Assembly (NCBI GenBank): GCA_023390335.1
Contig: JAEWCZ010000087.1
Coordinates: 1 to 64,000, forward strand
DNA: 64,000 nucleotides
From: Bacillota bacterium
GTDB taxonomy: Bacteria > Bacillota > Clostridia > Acetivibrionales > DSM-1351
Direction of reading: 5' to 3'
Position numbers and translations under genes: made by a program. Shown here piece after piece: positions 34,560 to 44,464 of this stretch (the stretch's first letter is position 1; each line of letters starts with the position of its first letter). The notes under the pieces are model-generated. The model was given only the letters and a program-made list of their open reading frames with translations, searched no databases and was not told the origin of the DNA.

Positions 34560-36532
34560 TACTTCCCCCTGAGTGATTCTATCTTATCTCTTAATTCTGC
34601 TGCACGCTCAAATTGTAAATCAGCTGCTGCCTGTTTCATTTCCTTCTGTAGTTTAGCAATATGTTTTTCAAGTTCCTGTTCGGACATTTGAGTTGCTTTC
34701 TTTCCTGTATAATACTTGTCCTCTTCTTCGGCAACCTTTGTGGCTTCCAGAACATTCCTTACGGTTTTCTGAATAGTCGTAGGAACAATACCATGCATCT
34801 TATTGTAATCCATCTGAATCTGCCGTCTTCTGTTGGTCTCACTTATAGCCCTATGCATTGAGCCCGTAATATTGTCAGCATACATTATAACTTTACCTTC
34901 AGAATTTCTGGCAGCTCTTCCTATAGTCTGTATTAAAGATGTTTCAGACCTCAGGAAACCTTCCTTATCCGCATCCAATATGGCAACCAGCGAAACTTCC
35001 GGAATATCAAGTCCTTCTCTTAACAGATTTATTCCGATAAGAACATCAAATACTCCCAAGCGTAAATCTCTTATTATTTCCATTCTCTCAAAAGTAACAA
35101 CATCAGAATGCAGGTACTTAACCTTTATATCCAGTTCCTTCATATAGTTCGTCAAATCTTCTGCCATCTTTTTTGTAAGGGTTGTTACAAGGATTCTTTG
35201 TTTCTTTTCGGCTCTCATATTTATTTCGCCGATTAAATCATCTATCTGCCCTTTTACAGGTCTTACTATAATCTCAGGATCAATCAAACCGGTTGGTCTG
35301 ATAATCTGTTCAACTATCTGAGTAGAATGTTCCCTTTCATAAGCAGCCGGAGTGGCACTTACATATACCGCCTGATTTACCCGTTCTTCAAATTCATGGA
35401 ATTTAAGAGGTCTGTTATCAAAGGCTGATGGCAGTCGGAAACCATATTCTACAAGAGATTCTTTTCTGGAACGGTCACCGTTGTACATGGCACCCACCTG
35501 TGATACCGTTACATGCGATTCATCTATAACAAGCAGATAATCATCCGGGAAGTAATCCATTAGTGTATATGGTGCACTTCCGGCTTCACGACCGCTTATA
35601 TGGCGGGAATAGTTCTCTATTCCCTGGCAAAAGCCGATTTCAGACATCATTTCAAGATCATATCTGGTTCTTTGCTCCAATCTTTGAGCTTCCAGCAGCT
35701 TGCCTTCCATTTTTAATTGCTCCAGTCTTTCTTCCAGCTCTTTTTCAATAGTTACCATAGCACGATCCATTTTAGGTCTGGTTGTAGCATAGTGGGAAGC
35801 CGGGAAAACAGCAATATGATCTCTGGTTCCAATTATCTCACCTGTTAGATAGTCTACCTCGGTGATTCTCTCTATCTCATCCCCGAAAAATTCTACTCTT
35901 AAAACCTTTTCGGAACTGTTTGCAGGGAATATCTCCAGAACGTCTCCTCTTGCCCTGAATCTTCCTCTTCTGAAATCTATCTCATTTCTTTCATACTGTA
36001 TGTCTACCAGCTTTCTAATTACTTCGTCCCTGTCCTTCTGCATACCTACCCTAAGGGATAGCATCAGGTCTGTGTAGTCCTCCGGATCACCCAAACCATA
36101 TATACAGGAAACACTGGCAACAATTATTACATCCCTTCTCTCAAACAGCGCGGCTGTGGCTGAGTGTCTCAATTTATCAATTTCTTCGTTTACGGAAGAA
36201 TCTTTTTCTATATACGTGTCTGTAGACGGTATATAAGCCTCAGGTTGATAGTAGTCATAATAACTTACAAAGTATTCAACTACATTATTTGGGAAAAACT
36301 CCTTAAATTCACTGCAAAGCTGAGCTGCAAGTGTCTTGTTGTGTGCAATTACCAAAGTAGGCTTTTGAACCTGCTCTATAACTTTAGCAATGGTATATGT
36401 TTTACCTGATCCCGTTACTCCCAGAAGTGTCTGATGTTTTTGTCCTTCTTGTATACCTTTACTTATTTTCGCAATAGCTTCGGGTTGATCTCCCCTGGGC
36501 TTGTACTGTGAAATAACTTCAAATTTATTCAT
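34559..36532 (-). CDS. uvrB: Excinuclease ABC subunit B
   Basis: A 657-residue DNA-repair helicase-like protein that verifies damage and loads UvrC. Visible: Walker A GVTGSGKT, the beta-hairpin YYDYYQPEAYIP, DESHVT, motif V-VI IGINLLREGLDIPE and QTIGRAARN, and the C-terminal UVR helix (LQFERAAELRDKIESL) that contacts UvrC. Full family length. AAAGG precedes ATG 36532. The promoter has a LexA-box-like palindrome. No uvrA follows; instead lrgA and lrgB do. Confidence 0.97.
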   Translation of the reverse strand: MNKFEVISQYKPRGDQPEAIAKISKGIQEGQKHQTLLGVTGSGKTYTIAKVIEQVQKPTLVIAHNKTLAAQLCSEFKEFFPNNVVEYFVSYYDYYQPEAYIPSTDTYIEKDSSVNEEIDKLRHSATAALFERRDVIIVASVSCIYGLGDPEDYTDLMLSLRVGMQKDRDEVIRKLVDIQYERNEIDFRRGRFRARGDVLEIFPANSSEKVLRVEFFGDEIERITEVDYLTGEIIGTRDHIAVFPASHYATTRPKMDRAMVTIEKELEERLEQLKMEGKLLEAQRLEQRTRYDLEMMSEIGFCQGIENYSRHISGREAGSAPYTLMDYFPDDYLLVIDESHVTVSQVGAMYNGDRSRKESLVEYGFRLPSAFDNRPLKFHEFEERVNQAVYVSATPAAYEREHSTQIVEQIIRPTGLIDPEIIVRPVKGQIDDLIGEINMRAEKKQRILVTTLTKKMAEDLTNYMKELDIKVKYLHSDVVTFERMEIIRDLRLGVFDVLIGINLLREGLDIPEVSLVAILDADKEGFLRSETSLIQTIGRAARNSEGKVIMYADNITGSMHRAISETNRRRQIQMDYNKMHGIVPTTIQKTVRNVLEATKVAEEEDKYYTGKKATQMSEQELEKHIAKLQKEMKQAAADLQFERAAELRDKIESLRGK

Positions 36533-36627
36533 AAATTCAAACCTTTCTATACTTACCAGCCGGTTACATCAGTTAAAACTGTTTCATTACCGGCAACATT
36601 TATCCATCGTTATATATGATAAAAAAT

Positions 36628-36666
36628 ATTATACCATATATCGCAGGAAAAACAAACGTATGTTTG
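36628..36666 (-). promoter_or_regulatory. uvrB promoter with LexA-box-like operator
   Basis: On the minus strand TTGTTT (36655-36650), 16 bp and TATAAT (36633-36628). CAAAC-GTAT-GTTTG (36653-36666) is a perfect palindrome overlapping the -35. It differs at three positions from the Bacillus LexA site CGAACATATGTTCG. The operator role is inferred. Confidence 0.6.
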
Positions 36667-36676
36667 GTAAATATAT

Positions 36677-37246
36677 CTAGCCCCCGAAGAACATATGCTG
36701 TACAAATATCTTGACACCTATTCCTATTAAAATTAGTCCACCCACAATTCCTGCACGCTTTCCAAGTAGATTGCCGAACTTTTTAGATACCAATATTGCC
36801 GCTGTGCAGCATATAAAAGTTATAATACTAATAATTGTTATTGAATATAAAATATTTACATTTAAAGCAGACAGGCTAACTCCCACCGCCAATGCATCTA
36901 TGCTGGTTGCAATTGCCTGTATCAAAAGCATCTTGAAGGTTAATGCAAATAACGAACAATCCTGTTCTTCATCAGCAGTTATAGATTCATGAAGCATTTT
37001 TCCACCGATAATGGCAAGTAAAATAAAAGCTATCCAATGGTCGAACCTTTCAATAACTGTTTCAAAGGAATTTGCTGCATAATAACCTAATAACGGCATA
37101 ATGCCCTGAAACACAGCAAACATTATTGCCATCTGCAGAATATGTTTTATTTTTATTTTTCTAATACATAATGAATTTGATATTGACACGGCTGAAGCAT
37201 CCATAGATAAACCTATCGCCAGCAAAATCAGTTCTGTTAAACTCAT
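36677..37246 (-). CDS. mntP: Putative manganese efflux pump MntP
   Basis: A 189-residue membrane protein with six helices. The two halves carry the repeated Asp motif: GLSMDASAVSI in helix 1 and TSIDALAVGVSL in helix 4. MntP exports Mn2+ to prevent toxicity. The frame is open 7 codons further, but GGAGG sits inside it; ATG 37246 is 5 nt after that site. Downstream of trpS with a terminator between. Confidence 0.92.
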   Translation of the reverse strand: MSLTELILLAIGLSMDASAVSISNSLCIRKIKIKHILQMAIMFAVFQGIMPLLGYYAANSFETVIERFDHWIAFILLAIIGGKMLHESITADEEQDCSLFALTFKMLLIQAIATSIDALAVGVSLSALNVNILYSITIISIITFICCTAAILVSKKFGNLLGKRAGIVGGLILIGIGVKIFVQHMFFGG

Positions 37247-37289
37247 GTAAGCCTCCGTTAAAATCATTACGGTAGAATTGTATTACTTA

Positions 37290-37335
37290 AAAAAACAGGG
37301 AATCATCTCAATACACCTCAAGAAATGAATCCCTT
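37290..37335 (-). terminator. Terminator of trpS
   Basis: A 13-bp stem with two mismatches (37335-37323 with 37310-37298), then seven T residues on the minus strand. Confidence 0.8.
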
Positions 37336-37343
37336 ATACTATA

Positions 37344-38354
37344 TTAACCTCTTGGCAAAAGACCAATTTTTCTTTGAACTTTTGAAAGAGTTTTTCTTGC
37401 CATGTAAGCTGCTTTTTCTGCATTTTCCTTTAAAATCAAGTTCAGCTGTTCCTTATCTGTTGAAAACTCATTGAATTTCTGTTGAATTGGCATCAACATT
37501 TCAACCACTGATTGTCCTACTGTTTCTTTTAAATCACCGTAGGATCTTCCTTCAAATTCTTTTTCTATATCACTGATACCCTTTCCGGTGACACTTGAGT
37601 ATATGCTAATTAAATTGCTTACACCTGGCTTGTTTTGCTCGTCATAACGTATTTCACGTTTTGAATCGGTTACAGCCCTTTTAAATTTACGCATTACGGC
37701 ATCTTGTGAATCAAGAATCAGAACAAATGCATTCTCATTTTCATCTGACTTGGACATTTTCTTTTCAGGTTCCTGAAGGCTCATTATTTTTGCACCTATT
37801 TTAGGTATAAATGCTTCTGGAATAGTAAAAGTATCTCCATATATGTTATTAAATCTGTCGGCTACATCCCTTGTAATCTCAAGATGTTGTTTCTGATCTT
37901 GTCCGATCGGAACGAGATCTGCCTGATAAAGAAGAATATCTGCTGCCATAAGTACAGGATATGTGAACAAACCTGCATTTATGTTATCTCCGTGTCTTTG
38001 TGACTTATCCTTAAACTGGGTCATTCTGTTCAACTCACCCATATATGTGTAACAATTGAGTATCCAAGCTAATTCTGCGTGTGCACTGACATGTGACTGC
38101 AAAAACAGTATACTTTTTTTAGGGTCAAGACCACAGGCCATATAAAGTGCCAGAAGATTCAAACTTCTCTGTCTTAATTCGGCAGGTTTCTGACGAACTG
38201 TAAGTGTATGAAGATCCACTACGCAGTACAAACATTCATACTCATCCTGCAAAGGAATCCAGTTCTTTATGGCACCCAAATAATTTCCTATGGTAAGGTT
38301 TCCTGACGGCTGAACACCACTGAAAATCCTCTTCTTTTGTTCCATCTGTTCCAT
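37344..38354 (-). CDS. trpS: Tryptophanyl-tRNA synthetase
   Basis: A 336-residue class I synthetase charging tRNA-Trp. Signatures: the HIGH-type loop SGNLTIGNYLG (17-27), GQDQKQHLEITRDVA and KMSKS (about 197). Length is normal. The leader is short and shows no T-box or trp attenuator. Small family variation only. Confidence 0.97.
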   Translation of the reverse strand: MEQMEQKKRIFSGVQPSGNLTIGNYLGAIKNWIPLQDEYECLYCVVDLHTLTVRQKPAELRQRSLNLLALYMACGLDPKKSILFLQSHVSAHAELAWILNCYTYMGELNRMTQFKDKSQRHGDNINAGLFTYPVLMAADILLYQADLVPIGQDQKQHLEITRDVADRFNNIYGDTFTIPEAFIPKIGAKIMSLQEPEKKMSKSDENENAFVLILDSQDAVMRKFKRAVTDSKREIRYDEQNKPGVSNLISIYSSVTGKGISDIEKEFEGRSYGDLKETVGQSVVEMLMPIQQKFNEFSTDKEQLNLILKENAEKAAYMARKTLSKVQRKIGLLPRG

Positions 38355-38466
38355 CTAAAACACATCCTTACGAATTTATTATTATTCCTATATTTATACC
38401 TAAAGATTTTATCTTAAAATAATATCGATAACAAGGTATTTTCTAACATATTACAAAATATCCTTT

Positions 38467-38637
38467 TTAGTCTTCCGATTGAGACCTTTTATATGAAAAA
38501 TATATAATATAAAATCCTACTGCCGCTACCAAATAAAATATACCTGAATTTTCCCGGCCTGACATAATGCGTATGATTCCAAAAACCAACAGAATAATCG
38601 AAAAAAATAAACTACCCAACCTTAAAATCTTTTTCAT
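38467..38637 (-). CDS. Small two-helix membrane protein, 56 aa
   Basis: ATG 38637 is preceded by AGGAGGTTG. The 56-residue product has a basic start (MKKILRLG), two hydrophobic segments (about 9-23 and 33-48) and a charged end RSQSED. It lies between trpS and the nup-type operon. I do not recognise a family. The good ribosome-binding site and clean membrane pattern argue that it is real. Confidence 0.65.
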   Translation of the reverse strand: MKKILRLGSLFFSIILLVFGIIRIMSGRENSGIFYLVAAVGFYIIYFSYKRSQSED

Positions 38638-38736
38638 GCCGGAACAACCTCCTGTTACATTAAAATATTAACATCAAACATATTTTAGCACAGAATTTGT
38701 ATTATGTAAGCAATGCAACAACAGAATTTTCAAATA

Positions 38737-38770
38737 AAGCCGTAAAACCAAGTTTCTTGACTTTACGGCT
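38737..38770 (-). terminator. Terminator of the nucleoside transporter operon
   Basis: AGCCGTAAA and TTTACGGCT arms on the minus strand followed by a T-rich stretch, directly after the last permease gene. Confidence 0.8.
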
Positions 38771-38782
38771 CTTTAACTTATT

Positions 38783-39724
38783 CTATCGTTCTTCCCTAAA
38801 ATACGGTTCCCCAAGCGCTTTTGGTGGTTGGTTCTCCTTTGATTTTTTTATGGAAATCATAATAAGAACTATTATCGTTACCAAGTACGGAAGCATGTCG
38901 AATATACTTTGTGGTATGGGTAGATGGCTTTGGAGATATAAGCCCAAAATACTTAATCCTCCGAAGAAATATGCTCCCAGCATAGCTTTAAATGGATTCC
39001 AGGTTACAAAAATAACAAGAGCCACCGCTATCCAACCTCTTCCTCCCGTTACGCCCTCCTGCCAGGATGGTACAGTAACCATTGACATATATGCACCGGC
39101 TATGCCACTCAAAGCACCTCCCAAAAGTATATGAAGGTATTTGTACATAGTTACGTTTACTCCTGCAGTATCAGCAGCACCGGGGTTTTCGCCAACAGTT
39201 CTCATATTCAAGCCTATTCTGGTTTTATACATGTACAGTCCCATTAATATAGCTGCTACATATCCTACATAAACAAGAATATTCTGATGGAAAAAGGCAC
39301 TTCCTATAACGGGAATGTCCCCCAGCAATGGAATTTTGATAGGACTGAAACTGTTTCTTATGGAATCAGATAAAGCCTGTCCAATCATCTTTTGTCCTAA
39401 AAAGCTTGAAAAACCAGCACCAAAAATTGTTAATGAAAGACCTGATACAATCTGGTTTGCTCTTAATGTAATTGTCAAAAATGCAAAAATCAATGCACCC
39501 CCTGCTCCTGCAATCATTCCTGCAATCATACCAATTACCGGGTTACCTGTAGATAAGGCAGCACCAAAACCTACAACGGCACCTATAAGCATCATTCCCT
39601 CAACACCAAGGTTTAACTGCCCAACCTTTTCTGTTATTATTTCTCCTAATGTTGCAAATAGTAAAGGAGTTCCTGCTGTAACGGCACCGGCTAAAATAAA
39701 TGTAATCAAATTAACTAAACTCAT
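38783..39724 (-). CDS. BMP-type nucleoside ABC transporter permease (NupQ-like)
   Basis: A 313-residue permease with about 9-10 helices. It has the family core GEIITEKVGQLNLGVEGMMLIGA and the cytosolic coupling motif RTVGENPGAADTAGVN. It pairs with the permease upstream; its ATG follows the stop of that gene directly. In Bacillus the equivalent NupNOPQ takes up guanosine and other nucleosides. Last gene of the operon. Confidence 0.93.
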   Translation of the reverse strand: MSLVNLITFILAGAVTAGTPLLFATLGEIITEKVGQLNLGVEGMMLIGAVVGFGAALSTGNPVIGMIAGMIAGAGGALIFAFLTITLRANQIVSGLSLTIFGAGFSSFLGQKMIGQALSDSIRNSFSPIKIPLLGDIPVIGSAFFHQNILVYVGYVAAILMGLYMYKTRIGLNMRTVGENPGAADTAGVNVTMYKYLHILLGGALSGIAGAYMSMVTVPSWQEGVTGGRGWIAVALVIFVTWNPFKAMLGAYFFGGLSILGLYLQSHLPIPQSIFDMLPYLVTIIVLIMISIKKSKENQPPKALGEPYFREER

Positions 39725-40804
39725 TTATGCCGCCTCCTTTCCTATTTTATGTTCTGCACTTCTGTTGCGTACAAGCTTGTATTGAATGAAAAACTCACTC
39801 CCCAGAACAAAGAAAAGAATCATTCCTTGAAGTATTTGCGCAACAGATGAATGTATGTTAAAAGCTGTTTGAATATATGTTCCTCCCTGCTGAAGAACAG
39901 CGAAAAGGAAACATGCAACAACAATAATAGGAGCACTCAAGCCAGCAAGCCAGGTTGTTATAATTGCTGTAAATCCGACCCCGTTTGCAACCTGGTAACT
40001 CAAGGTATGATTTACCCCCGCTATCTGAAACATACCCACCATACCACACAAAGCACCACTTAGTAAAATAGAAGACAAAATTATCTTTTTTACATTCATT
40101 CCGGCATATCTTGCGGTATTTTCACTTTCACCGATTACTTGTATTTCGTAACCTCTTTTTGTTTTATTTATAAAAATATACATTAAAATTACCAATACTA
40201 TGGCAGCTATCCATCCTATATGAATTCCAAAAACCTCAGGAAGTGCAGCATTATCGGAAAACATTGCGATTTTACCGGCTCCAAGTGCATTAGGGTCTTT
40301 CCACGGACCATATTGCAGGTACATAAGAAATTTTTGTGCAATGTAATTCATCATAAGAGTAAACAGTGTTTCATTGGTACCAAACTTTGCCTTAAAATAT
40401 GCAGGAATTAGTGCCCAAATGCCTCCTGTAATTACCGCAGATACAAACATTAATAAAAGCAACAAGCCCTTAGGGATGTTTGAATAGTATAAAGCAAAAT
40501 AACTGGCAGCGAAAGCACCCATTATTATTTGTCCTTCCGCTCCGATATTCCAGAATTTCATTCTGAAAGCTACTGAAATACCAAGAGAGGTAATAATCAA
40601 TGGGATAGCCTGTATTATTGCTTCTTTGAATCTATACGCTGATCCGAAGGAACCGTCCAGCATTGATACATAAACATCTATGGGGTTAAACCCTATCATC
40701 ATAATAAATATACTGGTGGCAGCAAGTGCCCCGAATACTGCGATGACTCTGAATAAAACTGATTGTCTCTTTGTAAGGTCTGTCCTTTTAACAATTCTGA
40801 ACAT
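39725..40804 (-). CDS. BMP-type nucleoside ABC transporter permease (NupP-like)
   Basis: A 359-residue permease with about 8-10 helices. Family signatures are FNIGAEGQIIMGAFAA-like (here FWNIGAEGQIIMGAF) and the coupling helix QVIGESENTARYAGMN. The start overlaps the ATPase stop (TAATG). Works with the NupQ-like permease and the ATPase. Confidence 0.93.
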   Translation of the reverse strand: MFRIVKRTDLTKRQSVLFRVIAVFGALAATSIFIMMIGFNPIDVYVSMLDGSFGSAYRFKEAIIQAIPLIITSLGISVAFRMKFWNIGAEGQIIMGAFAASYFALYYSNIPKGLLLLLMFVSAVITGGIWALIPAYFKAKFGTNETLFTLMMNYIAQKFLMYLQYGPWKDPNALGAGKIAMFSDNAALPEVFGIHIGWIAAIVLVILMYIFINKTKRGYEIQVIGESENTARYAGMNVKKIILSSILLSGALCGMVGMFQIAGVNHTLSYQVANGVGFTAIITTWLAGLSAPIIVVACFLFAVLQQGGTYIQTAFNIHSSVAQILQGMILFFVLGSEFFIQYKLVRNRSAEHKIGKEAA

Positions 40805-42333
40805 TACACTCCCACCCCCATTACCTTTTCCATTTGTTCTCCAGCCATCATAAGACCCAGCTGCTCCTTTGTTATCTTTGATGCTTCAGCAATGCCTGTT
40901 ATTCTACCATTGCAGACAACCATTATTCTATCACAAAGCTCTATTAGAACATCCAGATCTTCACCGATATAAAGTATACCTACACCCTTCTCCTTCTGCT
41001 CATTTAGAAGGTCATAAATTGTGTAGGAGGCATTGATATCCAAACCTCTAACCGGATATGCAGTTATGAGTAAATCTGGGTTTGATTCTATTTCACGGCC
41101 CAGAAGAACCTTTTGTATATTTCCTCCGGACAGCTGACGTACAGGATGATTAATTCCCGGCGTACTTATTTCAAGCTTATTTATTAGTTTTTGTGCCAGA
41201 CTTCTTGCAGTCTTTTTTTCTATAAATACACCTTTTTGATTCTGGTATTCTTTGAGAATCAGGTTATCAACCATTCCCATGGAGGCTACCAGTCCCATAC
41301 CAAGTCTGTCTTCAGGGATAAAGCTCATACTTATTCCCATTTTGATTATGTCACGAGGATTTTTTCCTACGATATTTTCACCTTTGTATTCTATAGAGCC
41401 TGATGCAATAGGGTACAGACCTGCTATAGCTTCACACAACTCTTTTTGTCCGCTTCCTGCAACACCTGCAACACCTAGTATTTCGCCTGTTGAAAGCGAA
41501 AAACTAATGGAATCAAGAGCCTTAACATTTTCTTCATCTGTTACTGTAAGATTTTTTATATCTAATATAGTCTTATTATTTTTATTTTCAACCCTATTAA
41601 TTGAAAGATCAACAGCTTTACCCACCATCAGGTTTGTAAGCTCAGCGGCACTTGTATCTTCCTTGTTTACAGTACCTACTGTTTCACCTTTTCTCAAAAC
41701 AGTTATTCTATCTGATATTTCCATTACTTCGTTAAGCTTATGAGTAATTATAATAACTGAACAGCCTGACTGCTTCATTTTTCTTAAGATATTGAAAAGG
41801 CCTTCTGTTTCCTGAGGTGTCAAAACTGCTGTAGGTTCATCAAGAATTAGTATTTCCGCACCTCTATAAATTACTTTTAATATCTCAACAGTCTGCTTTT
41901 CACCTACTGACATATTATAAACCTTCTTATTAAGGTCAACTGCCAGTCCATACTTTTCAGATATATTCTTTATTTTTTGAGAAAGTTGTTTATTTCCTAT
42001 AAAGAAACTTTCCTTTTGTCCAGCTATTATATTGTCTTTAGCAGATAACACATCCACAAGCTTAAAGTGCTGGTGTATCATTCCAATACCCATTGCCATG
42101 GAGTCTTTAGGAGTTTTGAATGTAACTTGTTTTCCCTTGATGTGTATATTTCCGCTATCCGGAGTGTATATACCTGAAAGCATATTCATCAGTGTACTTT
42201 TACCGGAACCGTTCTCCCCGAGCAAAGCATGGATTTCACCCTTCTTTACCTCAAGGCACACATTATTGTTAGCGACAACAGGACCAAAGGTTTTGGTTAA
42301 GTTATCAATTCTGATATACACTTCGTTATTCAC
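40804..42333 (-). CDS. BMP-type nucleoside ABC transporter ATPase (NupO-like)
   Basis: 509 residues with two ABC domains in tandem, as in the RbsA/NupO family. The first has Walker A GENGSGKST, signature MSVGEKQ and ILILDEPTAVLTPQE. The second has a degenerate Walker A (GVAGSGQKEL) and signature LSGGNIQKVLLGRE, typical of the group. GTG start 42333 is placed 6-7 nt after AAAGGTG. Confidence 0.94.
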   Translation of the reverse strand: MNNEVYIRIDNLTKTFGPVVANNNVCLEVKKGEIHALLGENGSGKSTLMNMLSGIYTPDSGNIHIKGKQVTFKTPKDSMAMGIGMIHQHFKLVDVLSAKDNIIAGQKESFFIGNKQLSQKIKNISEKYGLAVDLNKKVYNMSVGEKQTVEILKVIYRGAEILILDEPTAVLTPQETEGLFNILRKMKQSGCSVIIITHKLNEVMEISDRITVLRKGETVGTVNKEDTSAAELTNLMVGKAVDLSINRVENKNNKTILDIKNLTVTDEENVKALDSISFSLSTGEILGVAGVAGSGQKELCEAIAGLYPIASGSIEYKGENIVGKNPRDIIKMGISMSFIPEDRLGMGLVASMGMVDNLILKEYQNQKGVFIEKKTARSLAQKLINKLEISTPGINHPVRQLSGGNIQKVLLGREIESNPDLLITAYPVRGLDINASYTIYDLLNEQKEKGVGILYIGEDLDVLIELCDRIMVVCNGRITGIAEASKITKEQLGLMMAGEQMEKVMGVGV

Positions 42334-42369
42334 AGTATCACCTTTTCATATTTATTTGCTTAGTAAAAT

Positions 42370-42420
42370 TTTAGCAGTAGCCGATTACCGACTAAATCGG
42401 CCCTATCAACTACTGCTAAA
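42370..42420 (-). repeat. Intercistronic hairpin before the transporter ATPase gene
   Basis: TTTAGCAGTAG (42420-42410 on minus) pairs perfectly with CTACTGCTAAA (42380-42370), with an inner CCGATTTAGTCGG helix. Only a weak T run follows. It could lower expression of the downstream genes relative to the binding protein, a common device in such operons. Confidence 0.6.
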
Positions 42421-42452
42421 TTGTCATAACTGCAATATATAACCTTGAAAAC

Positions 42453-43619
42453 TTATTTTTCTATTTTACCGTTAACACCTTCAACAAACCATTTGCAGGA
42501 TTGCTGTTCTTCAACTGTCATAACTTTTCCTTCAGGAACCTTTACTGCACCTGTTTGATCCTTGATAGGACCTGCAAGCACATTTAATGAGCCGTCGAGA
42601 ATCTTTTTCTTTGCTTCTTCAACCTTAGCCTTAGTGTCAGCATCAACCAAATCTGACATTGGCCCAATATCAACAACTCCGTCCTTCATTCCGCCAAGAT
42701 AATTCTCAGCTTTCCATGTTCCGTCCAGAATCTTCTGAACCTGATCAGCATAGTATACTCCCCAGTTCCATATAGGAGCTGTCAGATATGCTTTTGGAGC
42801 TGCCTTGCTACTGTCTGAATTGTATCCTATTGCAAATGCATTCTTTTCCTGAGCTGCTATTTGTGAAGCTGTTGTATCCTGGTGCTGAGCTATAACGTCA
42901 TTTCCTTCGTTTAGAAGTGCTGTAGCTGCATCTTTTTCAACCTGAGGATCATACCAAGTGTTTGTCCACTTTACGTTAACTACTGCATCTGGATTTACGG
43001 AACGCACACCCAGTGTAAAGAAGTCTATTCCTCTGATAACTTCAGGAATCTGCATTGCTGCAACATATCCGATCTTATTTGATTTTGTCTTCAATCCTGC
43101 TACAATACCGGAGAGATATCTTCCTTCTTCAATCTGACCAAAATAGTTTACGAAATTAGTAGTATTTGATTTATATCCTGAGCAGTGGAAGAATTTAACG
43201 TCTGGATGTTCTTTTGCTGCTTTTTCAACAAAATCCATGTAACCGTAACTTGTAGCAAATATAGCCTTGCAGCCTTGGTCTATAAGGTTATTAATTGTTT
43301 TTTCAGCTTGAGCTGTTTCCGGAACATTTTCAACTTTTACTGTAGTAACGCCTTTGTCTTTAAGGGTTTTTTCCAGGTAAAGTCTCCCTTGATCATGCGC
43401 ATAGGTATATCCTACATCCCCAACCGATCCGATATAGATGAAGCCTACTTTTAACCCGTTGCCTGCCGATGCGGATGAACCCGCCGCTGTTGAGCCTGAT
43501 GCCGTAGAGGTAGATGCTGATGAATTTTCACTGTTGTCTGTTGAGCTTAATCCACATCCGGATAATACTGCCATACAAACAAATACAATTGTTAGCATTA
43601 ACGCCGTTAATCTTTTCAT
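42453..43619 (-). CDS. BMP-family nucleoside-binding lipoprotein
   Basis: 388 residues. Signal peptide with lipobox LSGC (Cys22), a Ser/Ala/Thr-rich linker, then a BMP domain with KVGFIYIGSVGDVGYTYAHDQG, LIDQGCKAIFATSYGYMD and GQIEEGRYLSGIVAGLKT. It captures purine nucleosides for the transporter encoded downstream. It starts 73 bp after xpt. Confidence 0.94.
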   Translation of the reverse strand: MKRLTALMLTIVFVCMAVLSGCGLSSTDNSENSSASTSTASGSTAAGSSASAGNGLKVGFIYIGSVGDVGYTYAHDQGRLYLEKTLKDKGVTTVKVENVPETAQAEKTINNLIDQGCKAIFATSYGYMDFVEKAAKEHPDVKFFHCSGYKSNTTNFVNYFGQIEEGRYLSGIVAGLKTKSNKIGYVAAMQIPEVIRGIDFFTLGVRSVNPDAVVNVKWTNTWYDPQVEKDAATALLNEGNDVIAQHQDTTASQIAAQEKNAFAIGYNSDSSKAAPKAYLTAPIWNWGVYYADQVQKILDGTWKAENYLGGMKDGVVDIGPMSDLVDADTKAKVEEAKKKILDGSLNVLAGPIKDQTGAVKVPEGKVMTVEEQQSCKWFVEGVNGKIEK

Positions 43620-43692
43620 TTTGTTATCCCCCTATTTTTTAAATATAAATTATATATTTTAAATGTTTCAATATTTAAGAAACATCAAATAA

Positions 43693-44268
43693 CTAATCTG
43701 CAAAAATCAGCTTTCCGTTTTTCATACTGCTGATAATAGCAAGAGATTTAACATCAAAACCCTTTTCCCTTAACAGTTTCCCACCGTCCTGAAAGCCTTT
43801 TTCGATAGCTATACCTATGCCTCCAAGCTTGGCGCCCGATTGTTCCACAATATGGGCAAGTCCCAAGGCAGCCTTACCGTTTGCCAGAAAGTCATCGATT
43901 ATTAAAATGTTATCTTCTGAATTTATATAGTTTTTTGAAACCCGAATTGTATAGGTTTTTCCCTTGGTAAAGGAAAAAACTTCACTAAGATAAGCATCAC
44001 TGTCCAGATTCCTGGATTCTGTTTTCTTTGCGAAAATTACAGGGACATTAAAATATTGTGCTGCAATACATGCAATCCCAATACCCGATGCTTCAATAGT
44101 AAGAATTTTAGTGATATTTTTATGGGCAAACTGATTGTAAAATTCCTTGCCCATCTCATTGAAAAGAGCTACGTCCATTTGATGATTCAGAAAAGAATCA
44201 ACCTTTAATATGTCGTCTCCAATTACTCTTCCGTCTTTCAATATTCTTTGCTTTAAGAGTTCCATCTT
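43693..44268 (-). CDS. xpt: Xanthine phosphoribosyltransferase
   Basis: A 191-residue purine-salvage enzyme converting xanthine and PRPP to XMP. Signatures: LTIEASGIGIA, the FAKKTESRNL stretch, and the PRPP loop ILIIDDFLANGKAALGL. The frame is open 8 codons upstream, but CCGGAGGATAAG lies there; ATG 44268 is correct. A guanine-type riboswitch with terminator precedes it. Confidence 0.95.
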   Translation of the reverse strand, partial: KMELLKQRILKDGRVIGDDILKVDSFLNHQMDVALFNEMGKEFYNQFAHKNITKILTIEASGIGIACIAAQYFNVPVIFAKKTESRNLDSDAYLSEVFSFTKGKTYTIRVSKNYINSEDNILIIDDFLANGKAALGLAHIVEQSGAKLGGIGIAIEKGFQDGGKLLREKGFDVKSLAIISSMKNGKLIFAD

Positions 44269-44400
44269 ATCCTCCGGTAATATAAATGTCATTAATCGCA
44301 GTAATATCCATACCTTTACAAAATGATACCAATTCCCACACCAGTAGGGTAGGATACCATTAAGTGTTTAAACATTACGAACTTACGCCATAAACCTAAA

Positions 44401-44427
44401 AAACTCCCAATCAAAGATTGGGAGTTC
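44401..44427 (-). terminator. Riboswitch terminator of xpt
   Basis: AACTCCCAATC/GATTGGGAGTT hairpin followed by six T residues on the minus strand, between the aptamer and xpt. Confidence 0.9.
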
Positions 44428-44464
44428 AAAATCTTATGACAAAGTGCGATGTCTAAGATGAACA

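Noticed and set aside
38355..38466. T-box or trp attenuator for trpS
   Set aside because: The region before trpS is short, AT-rich and lacks the conserved T-box sequence and specifier stem.
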